NCBI GenBank assembly: GCA_963721585.1
Contig: CAVRJN010000003.1
Span: forward strand, 62,001 to 126,000
Direction: 5' to 3'
From: Bog-473 sp963721585
GTDB taxonomy: Bacteria > Actinomycetota > Acidimicrobiia > Acidimicrobiales > RAAP-2
Length of the DNA stretch: 64,000 nucleotides
Part shown: positions 9,172 through 17,434 of the stretch, piece by piece
Layout: the number at the start of each line of letters is the position of its first letter
Position numbering within the stretch: the first letter of the stretch is position 1
Translations under genes and position numbers: made by a program
Notes under the pieces: model-generated
What the model was told of the DNA's origin: nothing
The model's input: the letters and a program-made list of their open reading frames with translations, nothing else
Database searches by the model: none

Positions 9172-10182
9172 ATGCCCGCTGTCACCGTCAGTGATCTGAG
9201 CAAGTTGCCGGCCGTGCCGGAACTCGACCGCACGCAGGCGGCCGAGCGTCCGGTCAAGTCCGTCACGACGGCGCCCCGCGGGCTTGAGGGGGAGGGTTTC
9301 CCCGTCCGCCGCGCCTTCGCGGGCGTGCACCTGCAGGATCTCGACCCGTTCGTGCACATGGATCAGATGGGGGAGGTCGACTACGCGCCGGGGGAGCCCA
9401 AAGGCACGCCCTGGCATCCCCATCGCGGGTTCGAGACCGTCACCTACATGATCGACGGCACGTTCCAGCACCAGGACTCCCATGGCGGTGGTGGGCTCAT
9501 CAAGGACGGAGCGACGCAGTGGATGACCGCCGGGCGGGGGATTTTGCACATCGAGACGCCGCCCGAGAAGCTCGTCGTGGCCGGGGGCACGTTCCACGGC
9601 ATTCAGCTCTGGGTGAACTTGCCGGCCCGGGACAAAATGATCGCCCCCGCCTATCAGGGCCTCGAGGCGGATGACGTGACCCTGCTCGCCTCCGGGGACG
9701 GCGGCGCCCTGGTCCGGATCATCGCCGGAGACGTCGGCGATCACCGCGGCCCGGGCTCGACCCACACACCGATGGCGCTGATGCACGCCTCGGTGGCCCC
9801 CGGCGCGCTGCTCGAGCTGCCGTGGAACCCGGGGTTCAATGCCCTCGTCTACCTCCTCGCCGGGTCTGGCCGCGTGGGCAGCGACGGGCGACCGGTCACG
9901 AGCGGGCAACTCGTCGCGTTCGGTCCCGGAGGCTTCATTTCGCTGCGGGCCGACGACACGCAGGACTCCAACACGAGCCACCTCGAGGCGCTGATCCTCG
10001 GAGGCCGCCCGATCGGGGAGCATGTCGAGCACTACGGCCCCTTCGTCATGAACACCAAGGCCGAAATCGGGCAGGCCCTCGAGGACTTCGAGGCCGGCCG
10101 CTTGGGGACCATCCCGCCGAACGCGCTCATGCCGCACGTGTACGACCCGGACCCGGTGCGGGCCGAGCACACCGGGATCTGA
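9172..10182 (+). CDS. Pirin family protein
   Basis: A 336-residue bicupin with the pirin N-terminal signature VRRAFAG, LDPFVHMDQMG, WHPHRGFETVTYMIDG and HQDSHGGGGLIKDGATQWMTAG, then HIETPPE. The His/His/His/Glu metal ligands of the N-terminal cupin are all present. Bacterial pirins are mostly uncharacterised; some act as quercetinases and others bind metabolic enzymes. GGAGG-like sequence precedes ATG 9172. It is convergent with the tetR gene that follows. Confidence 0.92.
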   Translation: MPAVTVSDLSKLPAVPELDRTQAAERPVKSVTTAPRGLEGEGFPVRRAFAGVHLQDLDPFVHMDQMGEVDYAPGEPKGTPWHPHRGFETVTYMIDGTFQHQDSHGGGGLIKDGATQWMTAGRGILHIETPPEKLVVAGGTFHGIQLWVNLPARDKMIAPAYQGLEADDVTLLASGDGGALVRIIAGDVGDHRGPGSTHTPMALMHASVAPGALLELPWNPGFNALVYLLAGSGRVGSDGRPVTSGQLVAFGPGGFISLRADDTQDSNTSHLEALILGGRPIGEHVEHYGPFVMNTKAEIGQALEDFEAGRLGTIPPNALMPHVYDPDPVRAEHTGI

Positions 10183-10228
10183 CCGCCGGCGACAGGAGCC
10201 GACGCACCGGAGCGCCCATCGGACGTTC

Positions 10229-10840
10229 TCAGCGCTGGGGCCGCAGGCCATCCTGAATCATGACGAGCAGCCGCACGCTCTGCTCGGGGGTCAGCGTCGC
10301 ACTCATGCACATGGAGCCGAGCAGCTGCATCAAGTCGGCCGCGTCGACATCCGAGCGGACCACACCCGCGTCCTGGGCCCGGGTCAGCACAATGCTGAGG
10401 GCGCCCTCGATCCGCTCCCGCGAGGCCGAGCGCAGGGCGGGGTCCTTCTCGAACGCCTCGTGCAGCTCGTTCATGAACCGCTTCTTTCCTGTCGCATAAC
10501 GGACGAAGGCCTCCAGCCACGCCACGAACGCGGGCCAGGGTTCCAGGTCGTCGCTCACGGTGCGCGCCACGGCTTCCAGCTCGTCGACGTCGTCGACGTA
10601 GACGGCTTCCACAACGTCGATGCGCTTCGGGAAGTGCCGGTACAGCGTGCCGATCCCGACGCCGGCCTCTTTGGCGATGGACTCCATGGAGGCACCGCCG
10701 CCCTCCTGGTCGAAGACCTTGCGGGCAGCGGTCACCAGACGCTCGTAGTTGCGCTTGGCGTCGGCCCGCATCGGGCGGGTCGCCTCGTCCTCGTCGATGC
10801 GATCGACCGTTGCCGTCGTCGACTTCGGTGGCGCCGTCAT
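10229..10840 (-). CDS. TetR/AcrR family regulator of the adjacent MFS pump
   Basis: ATG 10840 (MTAPPKSTT) is preferred over a longer frame from 10969, because that extension would run across the divergent promoter and into the MFS start. The 203-residue protein has an N-terminal HTH: VTAARKVFDQEGGGASMESIAKEAGVG, ending GTLYRHFPKR, typical of TetR. The C-terminal half is the variable ligand/dimer domain (FMNELHEAFEKDP, LMQLLGSMCMS). It is divergent from the MFS gene at 10957, and two operator-like palindromes lie between them, so auto-repression and pump repression are the likely jobs. The inducer is unknown. Confidence 0.92.
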   Translation of the reverse strand: MTAPPKSTTATVDRIDEDEATRPMRADAKRNYERLVTAARKVFDQEGGGASMESIAKEAGVGIGTLYRHFPKRIDVVEAVYVDDVDELEAVARTVSDDLEPWPAFVAWLEAFVRYATGKKRFMNELHEAFEKDPALRSASRERIEGALSIVLTRAQDAGVVRSDVDAADLMQLLGSMCMSATLTPEQSVRLLVMIQDGLRPQR

Positions 10841-10874
10841 GCTCTTGCGTTCCCTCCCGGCGAAAATTATGGGG

Positions 10875-10927
10875 TTGCTAAACGGAGGCACCCTCCGTAT
10901 ACTAACCGGAGGAAGCTTCCGCTTACT
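10875..10927 (+). promoter_or_regulatory. MFS promoter with two tandem TetR-type operators
   Basis: TTGCTA (10875-10880) and TATACT (10898-10903) are 17 bp apart. The spacer is almost filled by a perfect palindrome CGGAGG-CAC-CCTCCG (10883-10897). A second copy, CGGAGG-AAG-CTTCCG (10907-10921), follows exactly 24 bp later. Both are embedded in a longer repeat: CTAA(A/C)CGGAGG before and TNTACT or TTACT after (10878-10903 and 10902-10927). A repressor on the first site would cover the -35/-10 spacer. The operator role is inferred from symmetry, repetition and the divergent tetR. Confidence 0.75.
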
Positions 10928-10956
10928 CAGAATACCAGCGGAGAGATCGGAATCAA

Positions 10957-12540
10957 ATGCCTTCTTCACTCACTGTCGCCTCGTCTGTCGCGCCCGTCGG
11001 CGTCCCCGCCTCGGGTCCGCACGGACGCCTGAAGTCCCTGCTCACCAGCCCTGCGGTGTTCCTGTTCGTCATTCTGGCGGCCCAGCTGATGGTCGTGCTG
11101 GACACCACCATCGTCAACGTCGCCCTGCCCCACATACAAGAGGGCCTCGGCCTCTCCGGGGGCGAGCTCTCCTGGGTCATCAACGGGTACCTGCTCACCT
11201 TCGGTGGACTCCTCCTCCTCGGGGCCCGCTCCGGCGATCTCCTCGGACGGCGCCGCACCTTCCTGCTCGGCATCGCCATCTTCACCATGAGCTCCCTCTT
11301 CGGTGGCCTGGCGGTCGACGGCTGGATGCTCCTGTCGGCCCGCGCCCTGCAGGGCGTCGGCGCCGCCCTCGCCGCGCCCTCCTCACTGGCGCTCCTGACC
11401 ACCATCTTCTCGGACGGGCCCCAGCGGGTCCGGGCCATCGGCCTGTTCACGACCGTGTCGGCGGCCGGGGGAGCGATCGGCCTCGTGGCGGGCGGCGCGC
11501 TCACCCAGCTCGTCTCATGGCGCTGGGTGATGTTCGTGAACGTCCCGATCGGGATCGCCGTCCTGCTGGTCGGGCGCATCGCCCTGCAGGAGACGCCCCG
11601 TCGCAGCGGGCACTTCGACATCGCCGGCGCCGTCACGTCGACGCTCGGGATGGTGGGCATAGTGTTCGGGCTCGTCGAGGCCGGCACCCACGGCTGGTCC
11701 AGCGCGCTCACCGTCGGCTCGCTCGCCGTCGGGGCCTTCCTACTCGGCGTCTTCGTCCGTATTGAGACGCGGGCCGAGGAGCCGATCGTGCCGTTGCGGC
11801 TCTTCGCCAGCGGGACGCGCACAACGGCCAATGTCTCGCGTGGGCTGATGTACGCCGGCATGTACGGCATGTTCTTCTTCGTCGGCCAGTTCCTCCAGGA
11901 CGTGGAGGGCTACTCGCCCCTGCGCACCGGCCTGTGTTTCCTGCCCGTGCCGGCGTCGGTGTTCCTGTCGTCACAGCTGGTGAGCAAGGTGCTCATCCGC
12001 CGGGTCCATCCCAAGGTGCTCATCATGAGCGGCATCAGCCTCACCGTGGTCGCATTGCTCATGTCGACCCAGCTCCACGCCGGGGCGTCGTACCTGCAGA
12101 TCTTCGTCAGCCTCGTCCTCCTGGGCGTGGGCTCGGGGACCGCACTGGTGCCCCTCACCCAGGCCGGGCTCGCCGGCGTCGAGCCCGCTGACGCGGGGGC
12201 AGCGTCCGGTCTGGTCAACGTCACCCAGCAGGTGGGTGCCGCCCTGGGACTGGCGGTACTCGTCACCGTCCTGAGCGCGGCCGCGGGCCACGCCCAGCTG
12301 AAGGCCGGTGCGGGTGTGCCGACCCACCTGGTGCACGGTCTCGACATCACGTTCGGCATCGCCGCCATCTTCGGCAGCGCGGCGCTGGTCATGGTGGCCC
12401 TCCTGGTCCACCTGCCCGGCACCGAGACTGCGGCGTCGGGCGACGCCGAAGCGGAGAGCGCCAGCGAGGCCGCGTGCAGGGAGATCGAGCTCGTCGACGG
12501 CGAGGGCTTCGAGTGGTCGGGGCCGGAACTGGTGGCCTAG
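10957..12540 (+). CDS. MFS drug efflux transporter, DHA2 (14-TM) type
   Basis: The 527-residue protein has the motif LMVVLDTTIVNVALPHIQ at the end of TM1, LGARSGDLLGRRR in loop 2-3 (motif A) and GAALAAPSSLALL (motif C-like). These mark the EmrB/QacA DHA2 branch, which exports lipophilic drugs using proton motive force. Roughly fourteen hydrophobic segments run from residue 30 to 480, followed by an acidic tail. It is the first of three DHA2 pumps within 6 kb, controlled probably by the divergent TetR. Confidence 0.93.
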   Translation: MPSSLTVASSVAPVGVPASGPHGRLKSLLTSPAVFLFVILAAQLMVVLDTTIVNVALPHIQEGLGLSGGELSWVINGYLLTFGGLLLLGARSGDLLGRRRTFLLGIAIFTMSSLFGGLAVDGWMLLSARALQGVGAALAAPSSLALLTTIFSDGPQRVRAIGLFTTVSAAGGAIGLVAGGALTQLVSWRWVMFVNVPIGIAVLLVGRIALQETPRRSGHFDIAGAVTSTLGMVGIVFGLVEAGTHGWSSALTVGSLAVGAFLLGVFVRIETRAEEPIVPLRLFASGTRTTANVSRGLMYAGMYGMFFFVGQFLQDVEGYSPLRTGLCFLPVPASVFLSSQLVSKVLIRRVHPKVLIMSGISLTVVALLMSTQLHAGASYLQIFVSLVLLGVGSGTALVPLTQAGLAGVEPADAGAASGLVNVTQQVGAALGLAVLVTVLSAAAGHAQLKAGAGVPTHLVHGLDITFGIAAIFGSAALVMVALLVHLPGTETAASGDAEAESASEAACREIELVDGEGFEWSGPELVA

Positions 12541-12577
12541 CATGTAGTAAGCCAAACTAATAAGGTACACTGAAGGT

Positions 12578-13015
12578 ATGGCGGGAGACCCGGACATCGA
12601 CGAGCTGGTGGCGGACCTGAGCGCCAGCGTGGGTTTGCTCGTACGTCGATTGCGCCAGAGGAAGGCCGCCGGCGAACTCACCATGCCCGAGTCCAGCTGC
12701 CTGTCCCGGCTCGACCGGGAGGGGCCGTCGACCAGCAGCGAGCTTGCCAAGCAGGAGCAGATCAGCCCCCAGTCCATGGGCGCCACGCTGGCCGGCCTGG
12801 AGGAGCGGGGCTTGGTGGAGCGGCGACCGGATCCCGGGGACCGGCGGAAGGTGGTCATGTCGCTGACGGCCCTCGGGCGACGGGCGTTGGAGCAGCGGCG
12901 GGCCACCGGTACCGACGCCATGGTCCGCGCGCTGGCGACCGGCTTCACGACGGCTGAGCTCGAGCAGCTGCGCGCCGCCGCCCCGCTGTTCGAACGGCTG
13001 GCGCACGGCACGTGA
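12578..13015 (+). CDS. MarR family transcriptional regulator
   Basis: A 145-residue winged-helix protein: LTMPESSCLSRLDREGPSTS, ELAKQEQISPQSMGATLAGL (recognition helix), then EERGLVERRPDPGDRRKVVM, the wing with the typical DPxDRR motif. It overlaps the next MFS gene by four bases (GTGA), so regulator and pump are made from one message and autoregulation is likely. TACACT at 12567-12572 lies only six bases before the ATG, so a leaderless transcript is possible. A short inverted repeat TAGT-N7-ACTA (12545-12559) is a weak operator candidate. Confidence 0.93.
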   Translation: MAGDPDIDELVADLSASVGLLVRRLRQRKAAGELTMPESSCLSRLDREGPSTSSELAKQEQISPQSMGATLAGLEERGLVERRPDPGDRRKVVMSLTALGRRALEQRRATGTDAMVRALATGFTTAELEQLRAAAPLFERLAHGT

Positions 13016-14751
13016 CGGCGGTGGAAGAGGACCCGTCGGCGAAGGTCGACGACCACTACCGCTGGGTCGCCCTGGCCAACACCACCGCGGCGGTGTTCAT
13101 GTCCACGCTCGACGGCTCCATCGTCATCATCGCCCTGCCGGCCATCTTCCGGGGCATCCATCTCGACCCCTTGGCCCCGGGCAACATCGTGTATCTCCTG
13201 TGGATGATCATGGGCTACCGCCTGGTGCAGGCGGTCACCGTGGTGACCTTCGGGCGACTGGGCGACATGTTCGGCCGGGTCAAGATCTACAACGCCGGAT
13301 TCGTCGTGTTCACCGTCTCGTCCATACTCCTCTCGGTGTGCCCGTACGTGGGTGTTCGCGGCGCGCAGTGGCTCATCGGGTGGCGCCTCGTCCAGGCGCT
13401 GGGCGGGTCGATGCTCACCGCCAACTCGGTGGCCATCCTGACCGATGCCTTCCCGAGCCGGCAGCGGGGGTTCGCGCTCGGCCTCAACCAGGTGGCCGCC
13501 CTGGCCGGCATGTTCGTCGGCTTGGTCGCCGGCGGGCTGCTGGCGGCGGTCGACTGGCGCCTGGTCTTCTGGGTCAACGTCCCCGTCGGCGTGTTCGGCA
13601 CGCTGTGGGCCTACTGGAGGCTCCGCGAGATCAGCGACCGGCAAGGCGGCCGCATCGACTGGTGGGGCAACGTGACGTTCGCCGTCGGGCTCGGCGCCAT
13701 CCTGATCGGCGTCACCTACGGGATTCAGCCGTACGGCCACCACGCCATGGGCTGGACGAGCCCGGCGGTCGACATGCTCCTCATCGGCGGGGCGGCGCTG
13801 CTCGCCGCGTTCGTCGTGATCGAGACGAGGGTGGCCGAACCGCTGTTCCAGCTCCGCCTCTTCCGGATCCGCGCCTTCACCGCCGGCAACATCGCCGCGT
13901 TCGCGGTGGCCGTGGCCCGCGGCGGCCTGCAATTCGTGCTCATCATCTGGCTGCAGGGCATCTGGTTGCCCCTGCACGGGTACTCGTACAGCGAGACCCC
14001 ACTGTGGGCCGGTATCTTCCTCCTCCCGCTGACGGCGGGCTTCCTGGTCTCGGGTCCGCTGGCCGGCACCCTGTCGGACCGGTTCGGTTCCCGGGGCATG
14101 GCCACGGCAGGGACGGTGGTGTTCGGGGGCAGCTTCGTCGGGCTGTTGGCGCTCCCGGTGGACTTCCCGTACTGGACCTTCGCGCTGCTCGTCACCGCCA
14201 GCGGCATCGGCAGCGGGATGTTCGCCGCGCCCAACACGTCGTCCATCATGAGCAGCGTTCCGGCCCGTCTGCGCGGGGCTGCCTCGGGCATGCGGGCGAC
14301 ATTCCAGAACTCGGGCACCGCGCTCTCCATCGGGATCTTCTTCTCACTGATGATCGCAGGGCTGACCGGCACGCTTTCGACGACGTTGACCAACGGGCTG
14401 CACCGCCACGGCGTCACGCAGAGCGTGGCCCAACACGTGGGCTCGCTGCCGCCGGTGGCCTCGTTGTTCGCAGCGCTGCTCGGAGTCAACCCGATTCAGC
14501 ACCTGTTGGCTCCCAGCGGCACGCTGTCCACTCTCTCGACGTCCAGCCGGCGACTGCTCACCGGCCACACCTTTTTCCCGCAGTTGATCTCCGAGCCTTT
14601 CCACCACGGACTGGTGGTGGTCTTCGCCTTCGCCACCGGCCTCTCGGTGATCGCCGGGCTGGCCTCCCTGCTGCGCGGCCGGCGCGCCACCGATGCTCGC
14701 GCACCGCTCGTCCCGACCACCCCGACTCCCGAAATGAGCCCGACCCGATGA
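13012..14751 (+). CDS. MFS drug efflux transporter, DHA2 type
   Basis: A 579-residue multi-spanning protein with FMSTLDGSIVIIALPAIF in TM1, FGRLGDMFGRVK as motif A and MLTANSVAILTDAFPSRQRG. The GTG start overlaps the marR stop, and its own stop overlaps the start of the hydrolase gene (ATGA), so the three genes form a tight operon. The long periplasmic segment between the last two TMs (about residues 450-530, rich in Ser/Thr/His) is a DHA2 trait. Substrate unknown. MarR control is inferred from the operon layout. Confidence 0.92.
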   Translation: MTAVEEDPSAKVDDHYRWVALANTTAAVFMSTLDGSIVIIALPAIFRGIHLDPLAPGNIVYLLWMIMGYRLVQAVTVVTFGRLGDMFGRVKIYNAGFVVFTVSSILLSVCPYVGVRGAQWLIGWRLVQALGGSMLTANSVAILTDAFPSRQRGFALGLNQVAALAGMFVGLVAGGLLAAVDWRLVFWVNVPVGVFGTLWAYWRLREISDRQGGRIDWWGNVTFAVGLGAILIGVTYGIQPYGHHAMGWTSPAVDMLLIGGAALLAAFVVIETRVAEPLFQLRLFRIRAFTAGNIAAFAVAVARGGLQFVLIIWLQGIWLPLHGYSYSETPLWAGIFLLPLTAGFLVSGPLAGTLSDRFGSRGMATAGTVVFGGSFVGLLALPVDFPYWTFALLVTASGIGSGMFAAPNTSSIMSSVPARLRGAASGMRATFQNSGTALSIGIFFSLMIAGLTGTLSTTLTNGLHRHGVTQSVAQHVGSLPPVASLFAALLGVNPIQHLLAPSGTLSTLSTSSRRLLTGHTFFPQLISEPFHHGLVVVFAFATGLSVIAGLASLLRGRRATDARAPLVPTTPTPEMSPTR

Positions 14752-15341
14752 CCGACCAGATGCCATCGCTCGAATGCCCACATACCGCCCTGCTCCTCAT
14801 GGACTATCAGGCAGGGATCGTGGCCCGCGTCCCGGAGGCCGACCGACTCCTGGAGCGGGCGCGCTCCGCCATCGATCTGGTCCGGGACTGGGGCGGGCAG
14901 ATCGGCTACGTCCGGGTGGCCTTCGAGGACGAGGAATTCGACTTTCCCGACTCGAGCCGGATGGGGGTGTCGGTGCGGGACTCCGGTCGCACGTTCCACG
15001 CCGACTCGTCGACGACGGCCATTGACGGGCGGGTGGCCGCGGCGCCCGGCGACGTGGTGGTCCGCAAGACGCGGGTCGGGGCCTTCTCCACCACCGACCT
15101 GCACGACCATCTACAAGACGCGGGGGTCGACACCCTCGTGTTGGCCGGCATCAGCACCAGTGGGGTGGTGCTGTCGACGGTGATCGAGGCGCACGACCTC
15201 GACTACCGGGTCTTGGTGCTGGCCGACGGGTGCGCCGACACGGACGCCGAGGTCCACACCTTCCTGCTCGAGAAGATCTTCCCGCGCCGGGCGGCGGTGA
15301 TCACGCTGGCGGAGTTGGGGTCGCTCTTGTCGCGGGGCTGA
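14748..15341 (+). CDS. Isochorismatase-like hydrolase without the usual nucleophilic Cys
   Basis: A 197-residue protein with the isochorismatase fold: TALLLMDYQAGIV supplies the catalytic Asp, VVRKTRVGAF the Lys and GISTSGVVLSTVIEAHDLDY the nucleophile loop. In cysteine hydrolases (nicotinamidase and similar) this loop carries a Cys after the cis-peptide; here the position reads Val within TSGVVLST. Isochorismatases proper, such as PhzD, also lack the Cys, so activity on an enol ether is possible. It is the last gene of the marR-MFS operon. The frame is also open far upstream, but ATG 14748 overlaps the MFS stop and begins the domain. Confidence 0.85.
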   Translation: MTDQMPSLECPHTALLLMDYQAGIVARVPEADRLLERARSAIDLVRDWGGQIGYVRVAFEDEEFDFPDSSRMGVSVRDSGRTFHADSSTTAIDGRVAAAPGDVVVRKTRVGAFSTTDLHDHLQDAGVDTLVLAGISTSGVVLSTVIEAHDLDYRVLVLADGCADTDAEVHTFLLEKIFPRRAAVITLAELGSLLSRG

Positions 15342-15378
15342 GCCCGATCGGGAGAGGGGCCGGTCGGCGAAGACCATT

Positions 15379-15420
15379 GCGCTCAAACCTGTGCGCTCAA
15401 ACCTGTGCGCTCAAACCTGT
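15379..15420. repeat. Three tandem 14-bp repeats
   Basis: The unit GCGCTCAAACCTGT occurs three times without mismatch (15379-15392, 15393-15406, 15407-15420) in the 92-base gap between the convergent hydrolase and MFS genes. The 14-bp period is not a multiple of three and no gene covers it. It is probably slippage-generated; a terminator role is not evident. Confidence 0.8.
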
Positions 15421-15433
15421 GCACTCTCCGCTC

Positions 15434-16936
15434 TCAGTATTCAGGAGACACGGGTTCCTCGATCGCGACGGCCGGCTCCAGGCGTTGTCCCGGGTGGACG
15501 TCGATCAGGATGCCGGCGAGGACCGCCGCCAGCACGAGGATCCCGGCGGCCCACGCACTCGCCGTGGCGTAGCCGTGCACCGTCGCGTCGGCCACCACGG
15601 AGCTGCTCTGCACGTGGTGGGACGTGAGATAGGTGGCGGTGGCCGCCGCCGCGATGGTGTTCAGCAGGGCGGTGCCGATGGAGGCCCCGATCTGCTGGGA
15701 CGTGTTGGTCATGGCCGAGGTCACACCGACGTCCTTCGGGTCGGCGTTCTGGGTGGCGGTGCTGATGCACGGCACGATGGCCAGGCCCAGTCCGAAGCCC
15801 AGGAGCAACTCGCTCGGCAGCACGTTGCTCCAGTAGGAGGCATCGGGTGTCAGCTGGGTGAACAAAGCGACGCCGAGCGCCGCCAACAGGAGGCCGGGGA
15901 CCACGAGCAGCCGGGTTCGCACGTGCGGCATGAGACGGCTCGCCACCTGGGTCGCCGCCAGCGCGTTCATGGCCATCAGCGGGAGGAAGGCGACGCCGGT
16001 CTTGAGCGGCGAGTAGTGGTCGATGGTCTGGAGCAGGTAGGTGAGGAACAGGAATGTCCCGAACATCCCGGTCACTGCCAGGAGGATCGTGGCGAACGAG
16101 CCGGCCCGGTTGCGGTTGCGGACGACGCGCAGAGGAAGGAGCGGATTGGGGCCCTTGCTCTGCCACAGGACGAACGCGCTGAGGAGCACCCCGGCGACGA
16201 CCAGGGCCACGACGACATCGGTGGCACCCCAGCCACTGGTGCCGGCTTCGCCGAGCCCGTACACGAGAGCCACCAGTCCGCCGCACCCGAGGACGACGCC
16301 CAGCACGTCCAGGCGGATGCCCGCGATGCCCGGACGCCTGGGGATCAGCCTGAAGGCACCGAGGAGGACCAGTCCTGCGATGGGCAGGTTCACGTACAGG
16401 CACCAGCGCCAGTCGACGTACTGGGTCAGGAAGCCGCCGAGGATGAGCCCGAAGGCGGATCCGGCGATGGCGATGGTGGCGTAAATCCCGAAGGCACGCC
16501 CCCGCTCCTTCGGGTCGGCGAAGGTCGAGGTGAGGATGGAGAGCACCGACGGCGCCAGCAGCGCGCCGAAGAGGCCCTGCAGACCGCGGGCGCCGATCAG
16601 CATGAGCGTGGTCTGCGAGGCCCCGCCGAGGGCCGACGCCAGGGCGAAGCCCGCCACGCCGATCATCAGCGTGCGCCTCGGCCCGAACATGTCGCTGATG
16701 CGTCCCCCCAGAAGGAGGAAGCCGCCGAATGCCAGCGTGTAGGCGGTCACCACCCACTGCCGATCGGTGTTGGAGAATCCGAGGGCGCGCTGCGCCGAGG
16801 GCAGGGCGATGATCATGATCGTCGTGTCGAGCACCACCATGAGCTGCGCCCCGGCGATGATGACCAGGATCCACAGGTGGGCCCGGGCCGTCGCCTTGTC
16901 CGCCGCTCCGACGTCGGTGTCCCGCAGCGTGGTCAT
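15434..16936 (-). CDS. MFS drug efflux transporter, DHA2 type
   Basis: A 500-residue protein with LMVVLDTTIMIIALPSAQ, LLLGGRISDMFGPRR and LQGLFGALLAPSVLSILTSTF. These are the same DHA2 landmarks as in the two pumps just upstream, but it is clearly a separate paralogue and closer to the pump at 10957. About fourteen TMs, then a short tail. It is transcribed toward the marR operon. The upstream 498 bases hold a palindrome resembling the operators of the TetR at 10229, which may link the two pumps. Confidence 0.92.
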   Translation of the reverse strand: MTTLRDTDVGAADKATARAHLWILVIIAGAQLMVVLDTTIMIIALPSAQRALGFSNTDRQWVVTAYTLAFGGFLLLGGRISDMFGPRRTLMIGVAGFALASALGGASQTTLMLIGARGLQGLFGALLAPSVLSILTSTFADPKERGRAFGIYATIAIAGSAFGLILGGFLTQYVDWRWCLYVNLPIAGLVLLGAFRLIPRRPGIAGIRLDVLGVVLGCGGLVALVYGLGEAGTSGWGATDVVVALVVAGVLLSAFVLWQSKGPNPLLPLRVVRNRNRAGSFATILLAVTGMFGTFLFLTYLLQTIDHYSPLKTGVAFLPLMAMNALAATQVASRLMPHVRTRLLVVPGLLLAALGVALFTQLTPDASYWSNVLPSELLLGFGLGLAIVPCISTATQNADPKDVGVTSAMTNTSQQIGASIGTALLNTIAAAATATYLTSHHVQSSSVVADATVHGYATASAWAAGILVLAAVLAGILIDVHPGQRLEPAVAIEEPVSPEY

Positions 16937-17066
16937 CGGCTCACCCGTCCGGCCTCGCCGCTGACGGTCCGTGGCTGCGACGCTCCCGGCTCTCCAAGGC
17001 GTCGTTGCGCATCGGTCGGATCACGGTCGGGCCCGGCCCGCTCAGCGCCTCCGTCCGGCTCGTATC

Positions 17067-17106
17067 CGGAGTTTTCACTCCGCTTACTTTAGTGGGCGAA
17101 GCGGAG
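17067..17106. promoter_or_regulatory. Operator-like overlapping inverted repeats upstream of the third MFS pump
   Basis: CGGAGT-TTTC-ACTCCG (17067-17082) is followed by CTTACT, as in the second tetR operator (CGGAGGAAGCTTCCG then CTTACT). The spacer is four bases instead of three. A second inverted repeat, CTCCGCTT (17078-17085) with AAGCGGAG (17099-17106), overlaps it. It lies about 130 bases upstream of the MFS start at 16936. Confidence 0.4.
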
Positions 17107-17232
17107 CAGTTGGTCCGTGTTGGTGGGTGCCAATTTCCAAATTTCACGGTCAGGAATAAGAAGTTGCGCTGGGCATGGAGGCTGCCTATGCCCCGAGAGG
17201 ACCAGGACCAGCACCATGGCGTAGGTGCTCGG

Positions 17233-17265
17233 AAGATGGCTCTCGTCGAAAGATGGCTCTCGTGG
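17233..17265. repeat. Two direct copies of AAGATGGCTCTCGTSG
   Basis: AAGATGGCTCTCGTCG at 17233-17248 and AAGATGGCTCTCGTGG at 17250-17265 differ at one base, period 17. Not a multiple of three and not inside a supported gene. Confidence 0.6.
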
Positions 17266-17434
17266 AAAGAGGCGACGGTGTTGTCGATGACCGGCGGGCA
17301 GACCCTCGCCGTACACAACCACGATGCCGGATGATCAGCGTTGCACCATCTCGGGCCGCGGCCTGGTTCAGGGCGGTGCCATGGCCGCCGTGGGCCACCA
17401 TGGTGGAGATTCTCGTCGACCAGGGAGGTCACTC

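Larger units (their letters stand above)
16937..17434. other. 498-base intergenic region between divergent genes
   Basis: It contains overlapping inverted repeats at 17067-17106, a 17-bp-period direct repeat at 17233-17265 and an AT-rich stretch around 17125-17165. Several open frames cross it on both strands, but none has a ribosome site or a recognisable domain. It may hold degraded coding DNA. No gene is supported. Confidence 0.5.

Noticed and set aside
10749..11765. Long plus-strand frame through the tetR promoter and MFS gene
   Set aside because: Arg/Pro/His-rich antiphase translation of the MFS gene; a shadow frame typical of GC-rich DNA.
12020..13977. 668-codon minus-strand open frame antisense to the MFS and marR genes
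   Set aside because: Composition (His, Asp, Gln, Arg, Pro) is that of an antisense frame; real genes with clear domains occupy the other strand.
16941..17432. Open frames on both strands in the gap before the adenine deaminase gene, one reading MVAHGGHGTALNQAAARDGA, vaguely like a glycosyltransferase loop
   Set aside because: No ribosome site, no continuation of any family in the adjoining sequence and no second motif; the match is too short to separate from chance.
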